A stretch of 64,000 bases of DNA from Bacteroidia bacterium. GTDB lineage: Bacteria; Bacteroidota; Bacteroidia; JADZBD01. Shown one piece after another: positions 16,555-26,319 of this stretch; positions within the stretch are counted from its first letter, which is position 1, and each line of letters begins with the position of its first letter. The position numbers and the translations under genes are program-made. A model generated the notes under the pieces. That model saw only the letters and a list, made by a program, of their open reading frames with translations, was not told the DNA's origin and searched no databases. Location: NCBI GenBank assembly GCA_020852255.1, contig JADZBD010000016.1:248001-312000 (forward strand), in the 5' to 3' direction.

Positions 16555-18665
16555 ATGATAAAAAGGATTCTCGCTTTCGTATTCATTCTTTGCGGAGTAC
16601 TTGGGTACAGCCAGCAGAATGTGGAATTCAAAAAAGAGAATTTCAAGGATAAAAAAGATCAGCTGAAAGAAGCGGTGAGGAATCTTGAAGAAGGTGATCC
16701 GCATTTTCAGGAGGGGATGAACTTTTTGAAAAAGTACTACAAAGGGGAGGATCAGGCAGAAGGCTATGTAGGCGCCTATGTCAGCATGGCGCTTCCTTTC
16801 TATCTAAAGGCACAGGATTTTAATCCCAATAACGCATTACTGAACTATAAGATCGGATTTTGCTACCTCTATTCGCCCTTTAAATGGAAGGCACTTCCGT
16901 TTTTCGAGAACGCAGTGAAACTGAATCCTCAAGTTGTTCCGGATATCAATTACTACATTGCCAGGGGCCACCATCTGCAAAAACACTGGGATGACGCAAT
17001 CAATTATTATAAGAAAGCGGCCCAGTATTTTGACCCCAAGGATGATCGCTGGAGGATCGAAGACTGCGAAAAAAAGATTAAAGAATGCGGTTACGGAAAA
17101 GACTATGAAAAAAACCCTACCCGCGTGTTCATCGACAACGTTGGGCCGGAAGTGAACAGCGCGTATCCTGATTATGGTCCCGTGATCTCTGCCGATGAAT
17201 CCATCATGTTCCTCACTTCCCGTCGCCCGGGTTCCACCGGCGGGCAGCAGTCGGAAGGCTCGAACTACTTTGAAGACATTTATATCTCTAAAAACATGGG
17301 TGGAAAATGGCTGATAGCAGTGAATGCGGGCAAACCCATTAATACCGAAGGCCATGACGCCACGGTAGGACTTTCCGCTGACGGCCAAACGCTACTGATA
17401 TATCTTGACGACGGAGGAGACGGGAATATTTATGCCTGCGAGCAAAAAGGGGAATTCTGGAACAAGCCGGACAAGGTAAGCTCTAATGTGAATACTAAAT
17501 CTCATGAATCTTCTGCTTCTCTATCTGCCGATGGCACAACCCTTTATTTTGTAACCAATAAAGAGGGAGGTATTGGCCTGCATGATATCTACTACGTAAA
17601 GAAAGATGAAAAAGGCAAATGGGGAAAACCCGTTAATCTCGGTCCGGTGATCAACACCAAATACAATGAAGAATCTGTTTTTATACATCCCGACGGAAAA
17701 ACACTGTATTTCTCCTCTGAGGGGCACACCAGCTCCGGTGGCTATGACATTTTCAAATCGATTTATAACGAAAAAACGCTGCAATGGTCTGCCCCGGAAA
17801 ACCTGGGATATCCGGTAAACTCACCTGACGATGACATTGATTTTGTGCTCTCTGCTTCCGGAAAACACGGATATTATTCTTCCTTCAAAATGGACGGATA
17901 CGGTGAAAAGGATATTTACATGATTACTTTCCTCGGTGCAGAGAAACCTCCCCTGCTGAATAATGAAGACAACCTCCTTGCTTCTACTGCCGCCCCTGTA
18001 AAGGAGCAGGTATCTATGCAGAAAGTAGAAATTTTAACCGCCCAGCTTACCATCCTGAAGGGAACTATTACGGATGCTTTCACCAAGAAGCCGCTGGATG
18101 CGGATATTGAACTGGTCGACAACCAGCTTGGTAAAGTGATCGCTACCTTTAAGAGTAATTCTGCTACCGGTAAATATCTTGTATCCTTACCGGCAGGTAA
18201 AAACTACGGAATTGCTGTTAAAAAGGACGGGTACCTTTTCCACTCTGAAAATTTTGATATCCCCATGACCGCCTCCTATCAGGACGTGGTGAAAGACATT
18301 GAACTCAAGAACGTGAAGGTGGGAACCAAGATTGTACTCCGCAATATCTTTTTCGACTTCGACAAAGCAACGCTTCGCCCCGAATCCAAAACAGAACTGG
18401 ACCGGCTTATTCAATTGCTGAACGATATTCCTACCCTTAAGATCGAAATCTCCGGCCATACCGACAGCAAAGGATCAGACGAATATAACCTTACCCTTTC
18501 CAAGAACAGGGCTCAGGCCGTGGTGGATTACCTGATCAAGGCCGGTATTTCATCCGGTCGACTGGTTTCCGCCGGTTACGGTGAAACAAGACCAATCGAT
18601 ACAAATGACACGGATGATGGCAGGCAGAATAACAGAAGGACAGAGTTTGAGATATTGAGTAAGTG

Positions 18666-18666
<1 letters not shown>
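16555..18666 (+). CDS. PorE-like protein: TPR, beta-propeller, CRD and OmpA domains (paralog 1)
   Basis: A 703-residue envelope protein. Order: signal peptide (MIKRILAFVFILCGVLGYSQ), TPR-like helices (about 55-170), PD40/WD40-like beta-propeller (about 185-460, repeats such as PVISADESIMFLTSRR and SLSADGTTLYFVTNKEGG), a carboxypeptidase-regulatory-like domain (about 498-575, LKGTITDAFTKKPLDADIEL) and a full OmpA domain (about 590-703) with the peptidoglycan-binding Asp and Arg in SGHTDSKGSDEYN and SKNRAQAV. This is the architecture described for PorE of the type IX secretion apparatus; whether this copy is the secretion component is unknown. There is no lipobox. It ends at a tRNA gene on the other strand. 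Confidence 0.9.
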
Positions 18667-18737
<71 letters not shown>

Positions 18738-18746
18738 TGACTAAAA

Positions 18747-20696
18747 CTATACACGTATACCCACAACCAGGATGTCATCCACCTGCTCATGAGCACCTTG
18801 CCAATCCAGCAGCGAGCTTTCCAGTCGCTCGCGTTGAGATTCCATGGGAAGCCCGGCGATGTTCAACAACAGGTTCCGGAAATTGCGAGTCATGAGTTTC
18901 TTTCCTTTCTCACCGCCAAACTGGTCGGCATAGCCATCTGAGAATAAATAGATGCTATCACCTTTTTGCAATGTAAGCGACTGCGGCGTGAACGAACCGG
19001 CTAAGGCGTTTTCTGATCCTATGCTGATTTTATCGGCTTGCAACTCCTTCACTGTCCCATCCCGTATAATCCAAAGCGGATTAAACGCTCCGGCGAATTC
19101 CACGATGGTTTTATTCCTATCAAATGCAGCAATGGCAATATCCATCCCGTCGGATCCCATTGCATCCCCCTGCTGACGCAAACGCATGGGCAACAATCGT
19201 GTGCACAGATCGAGGATATCCGAAGGCTTGGTAACCCTGTCTTCCATGATTACCTGGTGAAGGATATTGAAGGTAAGAATGCTCATGAAAGCACCCGGTA
19301 CACCATGCCCCGTACAATCCACAATCGCCGTTATTGTTTTATCGCGTTGCTCAAATACACAGTAATAATCGCCGCTCACAATATCTTTGGGCTTATAGAA
19401 TACAAAATGATCACCCAGACTCTTCTTCATGGCATCATGCGATGGAAGAATGCTGGTCTGCAAGCGCTTCGCGTAGCGTATACTATCAAGGATATCTTTG
19501 TTCTTTTCCTCAATAACTGCATTTTTAACAAATAATTCGGAAGAGAATTTCCTGTTCTGCACCAACGCTCGTCCCAGCACCACCGCGCCTCCCAATACCA
19601 GCAACAAAGCTCCCACGGAAATAATAAGGATCGTTCTGTCTTTGGAACGCTGCAGTTCCAGGTTCTCATTATCCATTGTAAGAATCTCGATCTCCTTGCG
19701 CTTCTTTTCCGAATCGTACTTATTTTGAAGTTCCTGCGCTACTTCAGATGCCTTTTGCCGGGAAATGGAGTCATGTACCTGATGCATGCGGTTCAGGTAG
19801 GCAAACGCTTTCTTAGAATCTCCCAGTTTTTCCCAGGAATACGCCAGGTTCTTCAGACAGTCACGCACATTCTCCACCTGCCCGGACTTTTCGGCAAATA
19901 CGATGGCACGCTCTGAATAATTAACCGACTCCCGGTACAAACCCAGCTCAAAGTAAGCTGTACCAAGGTTCATAAGGATAATGGAGCGTTTGCCCTCCTC
20001 CATTTTCTTGCCGCTGAGTACAGCAAGATCTGCTTCTTTATAATATTCTATTGCCTTGGCAAAATCCCGGGTTTCCATGAACACGTTCCCAATAGCGATA
20101 AGGCATCCCACCACCCCGGTCTCATCGTTCATACGTTTATTGAATGCCAGGTTTTCAACCAACAGGTTCAGTGCCTTATCGTATTGCTTCTGGAGGCGGT
20201 ATACGATGGCCATGTTGTAGTCGCAATTCCAGGCTCCTGCCGTATCACCAATAGCCAGGTAAGTTTTTTTTGAAAGTTCGTGGTACTCCAGGGCACGGTT
20301 GTAATTGGCCTGATTCTTATATATGATCCCCAGATTGGTGTAACTGCCGGCGATCTGCTTCTTATCACCTGTTTCCTCAGCGATACGGATCGCATCCATC
20401 AGGAATTTCACGGCATTTTCATAGTCTGCCTTGTTACGGTAAATGATTCCCAGGCTGTTATACGCCCTGGACAAGCCCCGATTGTATTTCAGCTTTTCGG
20501 AGAGTGTAGCTGCTTCACTTCCGTAATGAAGCGCCTTTTCCAGGTCTTTGTAAATGTACTCCCGACAAAGCCGGTTGAGGGTGAGAATGCGGTGGGTGTC
20601 GGGCCCCTGCTGTAACAGAACATTCTCCAGCGAATCAATCTTCCCTGCAAAAGAAAAACTGCAGATCAGGAGTAATATGCCTGTGATCCGGGTCAT
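18747..20696 (-). CDS. TPR sensor with SpoIIE/PP2C phosphatase domain
   Basis: A 649-residue membrane phosphatase from the ATG at 20696 (MTRITGILLLICSFSFAG signal); the in-frame ATG at 20759 overlaps the upstream gene and is not used. Residues 30-330 hold about seven TPR repeats expected in the periplasm, then a membrane helix (TILIISVGALLLVLGGAVVL), a short coiled coil, and a SpoIIE-type PP2C phosphatase (about 430-649) with metal-binding GDYYCVF, DCTGHGVPGAFMS and YLFSDGYADQFGG. Such phosphatases usually dephosphorylate STAS-domain anti-sigma antagonists; one is encoded at 58947. The gene starts 7 bases after the acyl-CoA dehydrogenase stop. Confidence 0.92.
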   Translation of the reverse strand: MTRITGILLLICSFSFAGKIDSLENVLLQQGPDTHRILTLNRLCREYIYKDLEKALHYGSEAATLSEKLKYNRGLSRAYNSLGIIYRNKADYENAVKFLMDAIRIAEETGDKKQIAGSYTNLGIIYKNQANYNRALEYHELSKKTYLAIGDTAGAWNCDYNMAIVYRLQKQYDKALNLLVENLAFNKRMNDETGVVGCLIAIGNVFMETRDFAKAIEYYKEADLAVLSGKKMEEGKRSIILMNLGTAYFELGLYRESVNYSERAIVFAEKSGQVENVRDCLKNLAYSWEKLGDSKKAFAYLNRMHQVHDSISRQKASEVAQELQNKYDSEKKRKEIEILTMDNENLELQRSKDRTILIISVGALLLVLGGAVVLGRALVQNRKFSSELFVKNAVIEEKNKDILDSIRYAKRLQTSILPSHDAMKKSLGDHFVFYKPKDIVSGDYYCVFEQRDKTITAIVDCTGHGVPGAFMSILTFNILHQVIMEDRVTKPSDILDLCTRLLPMRLRQQGDAMGSDGMDIAIAAFDRNKTIVEFAGAFNPLWIIRDGTVKELQADKISIGSENALAGSFTPQSLTLQKGDSIYLFSDGYADQFGGEKGKKLMTRNFRNLLLNIAGLPMESQRERLESSLLDWQGAHEQVDDILVVGIRV

Positions 20697-20703
20697 CCGA
20701 AGC

Positions 20704-22482
20704 CTAAAAACAGTATCGGCCTTCCGAAATGAGCTTTGCGGCAACATTTCTCCGGCCATCTTTGATATTGTAATTCTCCGTTTTTGTGAATCGCTTCAGT
20801 CCCATCAGCATCATGCGTTGCTCATCACCCTGGGTGAAGGACTGGATGGCATCTTTACCCTCTTTAAAAATTCTATCTGCGGCGTCGGTCATGAACACCT
20901 TCATGATGTCAATCTGTGTTTTGCAATTCTCCTCTCCCTTCATGCCCACTAACTTTTCCACGCGTAGCTGCAGGCTCTCTGCGATATATGTATCAATGAC
21001 CATGTTGGCAATATTCATTACGATCTCCTGTTCTTTTGCCAGTTCCATCATCAGCTTCTGAGCGGCAGAACCTGCCACCATCAGCACCGCTTTTTTAAGT
21101 CCTGCCAATGTTTTCTTTTCAGCAGCGAACAGCGATGTATCCGGCTCGCTCATGTCAGGAATGCTCATAAGTTCCCCGGCTACTTTCATGGCCGGGCCCA
21201 TGAGGTCCAGTTCACCTTTCATGGCACGCTTCAACAGCATATCTACAATGAGCATGCGGTTGATCTCGTTTGTTCCCTCGAAAATTCTGTTGATCCGGGA
21301 ATCACGGTAAGCACGGTCCATCGGAGCATCGGCACTAAATCCCATCCCTCCATAGATCTGCACACCTTCATCCACTACAAAGTCCACACACTCCGAGCCT
21401 GCTACTTTCAGGATGGCGGCTTCCGGTGCAAACTGCTCCACACCTTTAAGCACCGCTTTCGATTTGTCCATGCCTCCCTTATGCAACGCATTGATGGCAT
21501 CTTCAATATTCTGGGTGGCTCGGTACAAGGCCGATTCAACGGCGTAAATATATACTGCCTGTTTTGCGATCTTGTGACGGATGGCACCATATTTAGCAAT
21601 CGGTCTTCCGAACTGCTGCCGTTCGTTCGCGTATTGAACCGACAGGTCGCTGATTCGTTTGGCCGCGCCCAGTGCTGCAGCTGCCAGCTTGATTCGGCCA
21701 ACATTCAGGATATTCACGGCTATCTTAAAACCGTTTTGCCGCTCGGAAAGCATATTCTCCGCCGGAACCTTGCAATCATTGAAAAAAACCTGCCGTGTGG
21801 AAGATCCCTTGATCCCCATCTTATGTTCTTCGGGGTTAAGGGTAATGCCACCAAAAGATTTTTCCACAATAAAGGCACTGAGGTTCTCATCGTTATCAAC
21901 TTTAGCAAACACGATGAAGACATCGGCGAAACCACCATTGGTGATCCACATCTTCTGCCCGTTCAGGATATAAAATTTCCCGTCAGTACTCAGAGTAGCC
22001 CTGGTTTTACCGGAATTTGCATCCGAACCGGATCCGGGTTCTGTCAGACAATAACACGCTTTCCACTCTCCATTGGACAATTTGGGGAGGTACCTGGATT
22101 TCTGGGCTTCATTTCCGTAATAAACAATAGGCAGTGTCCCAATTCCGGTATGCGCTGCAATAGCTACGGCGAAAGAATGCCCGGCACCGAGTGCTTCTGT
22201 TCCCAGCATTCCGGTTACAAAATCCTTCTCATAGCCACCGAATTTCTCTTCCACATTCAACCCCAGCAGTCCGAGCTGAGCGGCTTTATCGAGAAGCGAA
22301 ACCATAAGGCCTTCCTCCTGGCCATCAATGCGATCAAGGATTGGCCACACCTCCTGCTTAAGAAAGTCCTTACAGGCTTGCTCGATCATGCGTTGTTCCT
22401 CCGAAAGCTGCTCCGGGATGAAGATATCTGCAGCGGTGGTTTCCCGGATCAGGAATTCTCCGCCTTTAAGTGTTGTGCTCAT
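20704..22482 (-). CDS. Acyl-CoA dehydrogenase (long, VLCAD-like)
   Basis: A 592-residue FAD-dependent enzyme for the first step of fatty acid beta-oxidation. Features: FAD/substrate segments CYCLTEPGSGSDANSGKT and MWITNGGFADVFIVFAKV, GIKGSSTRQVFF, and the catalytic base region RINRIFEGTNEINRML near residue 408. An extra C-terminal helical domain of about 180 residues follows, as in very-long-chain-type enzymes. It lies 60 bases downstream of a thiolase on the same strand. The bifunctional fadB normally found with this pair is not in the window. Confidence 0.93.
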   Translation of the reverse strand: MSTTLKGGEFLIRETTAADIFIPEQLSEEQRMIEQACKDFLKQEVWPILDRIDGQEEGLMVSLLDKAAQLGLLGLNVEEKFGGYEKDFVTGMLGTEALGAGHSFAVAIAAHTGIGTLPIVYYGNEAQKSRYLPKLSNGEWKACYCLTEPGSGSDANSGKTRATLSTDGKFYILNGQKMWITNGGFADVFIVFAKVDNDENLSAFIVEKSFGGITLNPEEHKMGIKGSSTRQVFFNDCKVPAENMLSERQNGFKIAVNILNVGRIKLAAAALGAAKRISDLSVQYANERQQFGRPIAKYGAIRHKIAKQAVYIYAVESALYRATQNIEDAINALHKGGMDKSKAVLKGVEQFAPEAAILKVAGSECVDFVVDEGVQIYGGMGFSADAPMDRAYRDSRINRIFEGTNEINRMLIVDMLLKRAMKGELDLMGPAMKVAGELMSIPDMSEPDTSLFAAEKKTLAGLKKAVLMVAGSAAQKLMMELAKEQEIVMNIANMVIDTYIAESLQLRVEKLVGMKGEENCKTQIDIMKVFMTDAADRIFKEGKDAIQSFTQGDEQRMMLMGLKRFTKTENYNIKDGRRNVAAKLISEGRYCF

Positions 22483-22542
22483 ATAATGTAGTTCGTCTTA
22501 ATTTCGTTCGATCAATCTGGGCCCGGCTGTGCGGTGGGCTGT

Positions 22543-23718
22543 TTACATCATTTCAAACACTCCTGCCGCGCCCTGGCCGGTTCCAACGCACATGGTAACC
22601 ATACCGTACTTTTTGTTGCGTCGCTTCAATTCATTAAACAACTGAACTGACAGTTTTGCACCGGAACATCCGAGGGGATGACCCAGAGCAATCGCACCTC
22701 CGTTAACATTAATAATATCAGGGTTGAGTTTAAGCTCGCGGATCACTGCCAGCGACTGGGAAGCGAAGGCCTCGTTGAGTTCAATAAGGTCAATCTGTTC
22801 CTGCCGGAGGCCTGCCAATTGCAGTGCCTTTGGAATAGCAGCCACCGGGCCAATGCCCATAATGCGTGGAGGAACCCCTGCGGTGGCATAGGAGACCAGC
22901 CTGGCTATGGGTTTTAGATTATTTTCCTTGAGGAATTTTTCACTAACGACCATCACAAACGCTGCCCCATCAGAAGTTTGGGAAGAGTTTCCGGCCGTAA
23001 CAGATCCTTTAGCGTCAAAAACAGGCTTTAGTTTGGCCAGTGCTTCAGAATTGGTATCGGCACGCGGACCTTCATCAGCGCTCACTATAAATTCGCGCGT
23101 CTTTCTTTTCTCTTTTTCATCGATATAGGTCTCTGCAATTTTAACAGGAACGATCTCGGCATCAAATTTCTTTTCCTGCTGGGCTTTGATGGCTTTTTGG
23201 TGGGAAGCAAGGGCAAAGGCATCCTGGTCTTCGCGGGACACTATATATTGAGAAGCCACGGCTTCCGCGGTTAGGCCCATTCCCCAGTAGTAATCGGGAT
23301 GGTCCTTTGCCACATCGTAATTGGGAACAATCCGCCATCCGCCCATGGGGATGAGCGACATAGATTCAGCGCCACCTGCAATGATGCAATGAGCGAGACC
23401 CGAGTGGATTTTTGAGGAAGCGATGGCGATCGTTTCAAGGCCGGATGCGCAGTAACGATTTACGGTCATACCTGGCACCTTGTCAGAATTGAAGGCCAAT
23501 AATGAGATCAGCCGGCCCATATTCAAGCCCTGCTCCGCTTCCGGCATGGCGTTCCCAACGATGAGATCGTCCACTTTCTCGACAGGAACGTCAGGCATGG
23601 AGGCCATGAGGTGCCTTATCACACCGGCGGCAAGTTCATCAGGGCGTGTGAAGCGGAATCCACCGCGGTTAGCCTTACCAACGGCGGAACGGAATGCAGC
23701 TACGATATAAGCGTTCAT
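22543..23718 (-). CDS. fadA: Acetyl-CoA acyltransferase (thiolase)
   Basis: A 391-residue thiolase that cleaves 3-ketoacyl-CoA in beta-oxidation. The nucleophilic Cys is in [12 protein letters not shown] (about residue 90), the catalytic His in [16 protein letters not shown] (about residue 348), and the second catalytic Cys in [14 protein letters not shown] at the C-terminus. Its neighbour is an acyl-CoA dehydrogenase, which favours a degradative role over acetoacetyl-CoA synthesis. A TACCTTTA box is 20 nt upstream. Confidence 0.92.
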   Translation of the reverse strand: MNAYIVAAFRSAVGKANRGGFRFTRPDELAAGVIRHLMASMPDVPVEKVDDLIVGNAMPEAEQGLNMGRLISLLAFNSDKVPGMTVNRYCASGLETIAIASSKIHSGLAHCIIAGGAESMSLIPMGGWRIVPNYDVAKDHPDYYWGMGLTAEAVASQYIVSREDQDAFALASHQKAIKAQQEKKFDAEIVPVKIAETYIDEKEKRKTREFIVSADEGPRADTNSEALAKLKPVFDAKGSVTAGNSSQTSDGAAFVMVVSEKFLKENNLKPIARLVSYATAGVPPRIMGIGPVAAIPKALQLAGLRQEQIDLIELNEAFASQSLAVIRELKLNPDIINVNGGAIALGHPLGCSGAKLSVQLFNELKRRNKKYGMVTMCVGTGQGAAGVFEMM

Positions 23719-23738
23719 TTCACTTGAGTATCAGGGGG

Positions 23739-23746
23739 TAAAGGTA
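23739..23746 (-). promoter_or_regulatory. -7-like box TACCTTTA before thiolase
   Basis: Minus-strand TACCTTTA lies 20 nt before the ATG at 23718. The rest of the 135-bp gap to 23853 holds a 6-bp hairpin (23775-23794) and nothing else I can assign. Confidence 0.4.
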
Positions 23747-23853
23747 CGAAAAATGGGGGGATAAAATTGCGCATACCAACAGTACCATGTTGGTCAGACG
23801 TTATCCGGCGGTAATACACCTCTGACAACGCATCCTTTAAAAAAAACTACCTT

Positions 23854-24462
23854 TTATCGTATCTCACACGTTAGTAGTTTTCTTTCTCCTAAAAATCCCT
23901 CCAGCAGATCCCCTTCCTTTACCGGACCCACTCCCTCAGGCGTACCGGTGAAGATCAAATCTCCAACCTTTAAGGTCACAAATCCGGAAACATAGGCTAT
24001 GATTTTATCCACGGAGAAGATCATGTCCGAACTCTTGCCGGATTGCACTGTCTTCCCGTTGATATCAAGTCTGAATTTCATCTCCTGCACCTCTTCCCCC
24101 GTGGCTTTAATAAAATTTCCGATGGGCGCTGATCCGTCAAATCCCTTTGCTTTCTCCCAGGGTAATCCTTTCTCCTTGCACCTGGCCTGCACATCCCGCG
24201 CCGTAAAATCAATGCCAAGCGTGATTTCATCATAATATTTATGTGCGAAGGCCTCCCCAATATTTTTTCCCGCCTTACTTATTTTAATCACCAATTCAAT
24301 CTCATGATGAATTTCACGGCTGAAATCCGGAAGATAAAAAGGCGCCCCCTCTTTCAGCAATGCCGTATCCGGTTTCATAAAAAAAACCGGTTCCGAAGGA
24401 AGTTCACTTTTCATCTCCTTGGCGTGCTCTGAGTAGTTACGTCCGATGCAAATGATTTTCAT
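23854..24462 (-). CDS. Fumarylacetoacetate hydrolase family protein
   Basis: A 202-residue single-domain FAH-fold enzyme. It starts MKIICIGRNYSEHAKEM, has PVFFMKPDTALL, the metal-binding EIELVIKISKAG segment, IDFTARDVQARCKEKGLPW and the late LIFTGTPEGVGPV. Relatives include acylpyruvases (FAHD1 type), oxaloacetate decarboxylases and hydroxy-muconate hydrolases; the short length fits acylpyruvase/FAHD1-like enzymes best, but the substrate is not decidable here. It sits 6 bases downstream of the SGNH-like gene stop on the same strand. Confidence 0.88.
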   Translation of the reverse strand: MKIICIGRNYSEHAKEMKSELPSEPVFFMKPDTALLKEGAPFYLPDFSREIHHEIELVIKISKAGKNIGEAFAHKYYDEITLGIDFTARDVQARCKEKGLPWEKAKGFDGSAPIGNFIKATGEEVQEMKFRLDINGKTVQSGKSSDMIFSVDKIIAYVSGFVTLKVGDLIFTGTPEGVGPVKEGDLLEGFLGERKLLTCEIR

Positions 24463-24468
24463 GGGGTT

Positions 24469-25515
24469 TTATTGCTTGTTGAATTTAGAGAGAAAAATAT
24501 CATCCCCCTGCTTCACTTCCAGGATATACATTCCTCCCTCCAAATCGTTAACGAAAACGCTTCCCCCGGCTGTTGCTCCTTCAAAAAGCACTCTTCCGCT
24601 CAGGTCAAGAATCCTGTAGGTGCAGGCCCCTACCCCTCTCAGAACAAGCATATCAGTGGCCGGATTAGGATAAATGCGAATTCCGGTATCATTGCCCGGG
24701 TTGGGCGTGTTCGAAAGTAATCCGCAAGGATCAAAAAGACCGATATTCCAGACACTCAGACTGTCGTTCACAACATCATGTGCCACCTGCTGCAAAAAAG
24801 TGGCCGTTACTGCATTAAGTCCTCCTGTAAATGAATTGCTCATCACACTCTTCCCAAAGAGCACTTCGTAAAATACACAGGCCGCCAGGTACGATCCCTC
24901 CAATGCCGGATGGCTTTCATCGCCCTGGAATAAATTGAGCGTGGGGTTTAAGGCAATAGACTTTCGCCAGGATTCTCCCACCGGCGACATGAGTCCTTCG
25001 CAGGTATCTGCAAATAACTTGTAAGAAGAGCGAAGCCGGTCCTGCATCCCGGTATAGGTGCAAACGGGCGGATACGCTCCGCAATTAATGGCATCACCAT
25101 TCTTGCGCCCCCAGGTCTCGAAAAAAACAGGTCTGGTGCATGAATCATTAGCATGAATCACGCTGTCAATTTTCATCGCATAAGGAGTTGTTGTGATATT
25201 TACCTGCACGGGAGACAACGAGGGCTCCTGACTTTGCGCCTGGATTACCACAAAATCCCACGCATCAGAATAAATCTTGGCGATTGAAGTGGCATCATTA
25301 AAATGGTTATTCAGGGTGTATCCGCCAGGACAATTGCTATCAAAATAAAGCGTATCGCCATTGGCTTGTGCCAGGTCACGGATAAGTTGCGGAAGGTTAT
25401 TGGAATAAGTATATGAATTTCCAAGAAAGAGCACTTTAATTGTAAGGACCTGCGCATTTCCGGTCAGAAAGCAGAGGCAGCACACCACTGAAAACCATGA
25501 AACCACTTTACTCAT
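24469..25515 (-). CDS. Secreted SGNH-hydrolase-like protein with T9SS sorting domain
   Basis: A 348-residue protein from the ATG at 25515 (MSKVVSWFSVVCCLC ... TGNAQ signal); an ATG at 25557 overlaps the upstream gene. The catalytic-type motif LFLGNSYTYSNNLPQL near residue 35 resembles the GDS/GNS Ser block of SGNH hydrolases, and DESHPALEGSYLAA near residue 215 the DxxH block. The last 80 residues (IYPNPATDMLVL ... LEGGMYILEVKQGD) are a type A T9SS sorting domain. It is probably a surface esterase; substrate unknown. Confidence 0.82.
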   Translation of the reverse strand: MSKVVSWFSVVCCLCFLTGNAQVLTIKVLFLGNSYTYSNNLPQLIRDLAQANGDTLYFDSNCPGGYTLNNHFNDATSIAKIYSDAWDFVVIQAQSQEPSLSPVQVNITTTPYAMKIDSVIHANDSCTRPVFFETWGRKNGDAINCGAYPPVCTYTGMQDRLRSSYKLFADTCEGLMSPVGESWRKSIALNPTLNLFQGDESHPALEGSYLAACVFYEVLFGKSVMSNSFTGGLNAVTATFLQQVAHDVVNDSLSVWNIGLFDPCGLLSNTPNPGNDTGIRIYPNPATDMLVLRGVGACTYRILDLSGRVLFEGATAGGSVFVNDLEGGMYILEVKQGDDIFLSKFNKQ

Positions 25516-25546
25516 TTGCGGATAGAATTTTCCTGTCCTCTTCTGC

Positions 25547-26317
25547 CTATTTCCCAAAATTCATCTTCAGTTTAATCTTTGTTATCACTCTTTTTGTGTA
25601 GAGGGGAAAATCTCCCTTCATCATCCAGTCATAATACGAAGGCTCGGCCCGGAAAACTTCCGCCACTTTCTTTCCCGCGTGTTTTCCAAAATTAAACACC
25701 TCTTCTCCAGCTTCGTTATATACCACACGACCGGCGAGATCTGCCGCCTTTGTTTTATAAGTGAATTCGTGCAAAAAATCTACTTCCGGCTTAAGATTGG
25801 TGTATTTCTCCAACTGAGCTTCCAGCACTTCGTGGGTTGCCCGGATATCCGCCTCGGCACTATGGGCGTTAGCAAGCTCCTTCCCGCAATAAAACTTATA
25901 CGCAGCTACCAGTGTTCGCGGTTCCATAATATGAAAAACATTCTGCACATCTACCAGCCTGCGATTCTCCAGATCAAACTCCACCTCCACGCGCAGGAAT
26001 TCTTCCGCCAAAACCGGTATGTCAAACTTGTTTGAATTATAACCTGCCAGGTCTGCGCCTTGAAGAAAATTAGCCAGCAGCTGAGCCACATCTTTGAACT
26101 TAGGCTCCTGAGCAACATCTTTATCGTAGATGCCGTGAATCGAGGAGGCCACCGCCGGAATAGGTATGCCCGGATTAATGCGCTGGGTTTTCACTTCCTT
26201 TTCTCCGGAGGGAAGCACTTTGAGGATGGAAATTTCTACGATGCGGTCTGAAGCCACATTCACCCCCGTGGTTTCAAGATCAATAAACGCCAGAGGGCGG
26301 GTAAGTTTTAAATTCAT
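25547..26317 (-). CDS. DnaQ-like 3'-5' exonuclease
   Basis: A 256-residue DEDDh-type exonuclease. Exo I LAFIDLETTGVN (Asp/Glu) is at residues 9-20, Exo II YNSNKFDIPVL near 95, and Exo III HSAEADIRAT (His, Asp) near 152. The C-terminal 80 residues carry EEVFNFGKHAGKKVAEV, a short module often attached to such exonucleases. It may act in DNA proofreading or RNA trimming; it is too short to be a PolC-type subunit. The gene begins 2 bases after the stop of the PorE-like gene at 26320, implying co-transcription. Confidence 0.9.
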   Translation of the reverse strand: MNLKLTRPLAFIDLETTGVNVASDRIVEISILKVLPSGEKEVKTQRINPGIPIPAVASSIHGIYDKDVAQEPKFKDVAQLLANFLQGADLAGYNSNKFDIPVLAEEFLRVEVEFDLENRRLVDVQNVFHIMEPRTLVAAYKFYCGKELANAHSAEADIRATHEVLEAQLEKYTNLKPEVDFLHEFTYKTKAADLAGRVVYNEAGEEVFNFGKHAGKKVAEVFRAEPSYYDWMMKGDFPLYTKRVITKIKLKMNFGK

Positions 26318-26319
26318 AT

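Noticed and set aside
15736-16704. 322-codon minus-strand ORF across the TPR protein gene
   Set aside because: It mirrors the TPR repeat codon pattern on the other strand and has a hydrophobic low-complexity product with no family resemblance; it also overlaps the start of a well-supported gene.
21481-22491. Long plus-strand ORF of 336 codons opposite the acyl-CoA dehydrogenase
   Set aside because: It is fully antisense to a gene with clear family motifs, and its product has no recognisable domain or signal.
23775-23794. Hairpin ACCAAC/GTTGGT upstream of thiolase
   Set aside because: Only six base pairs with an 8-nt loop and no T-tract; too weak to call a terminator or operator.
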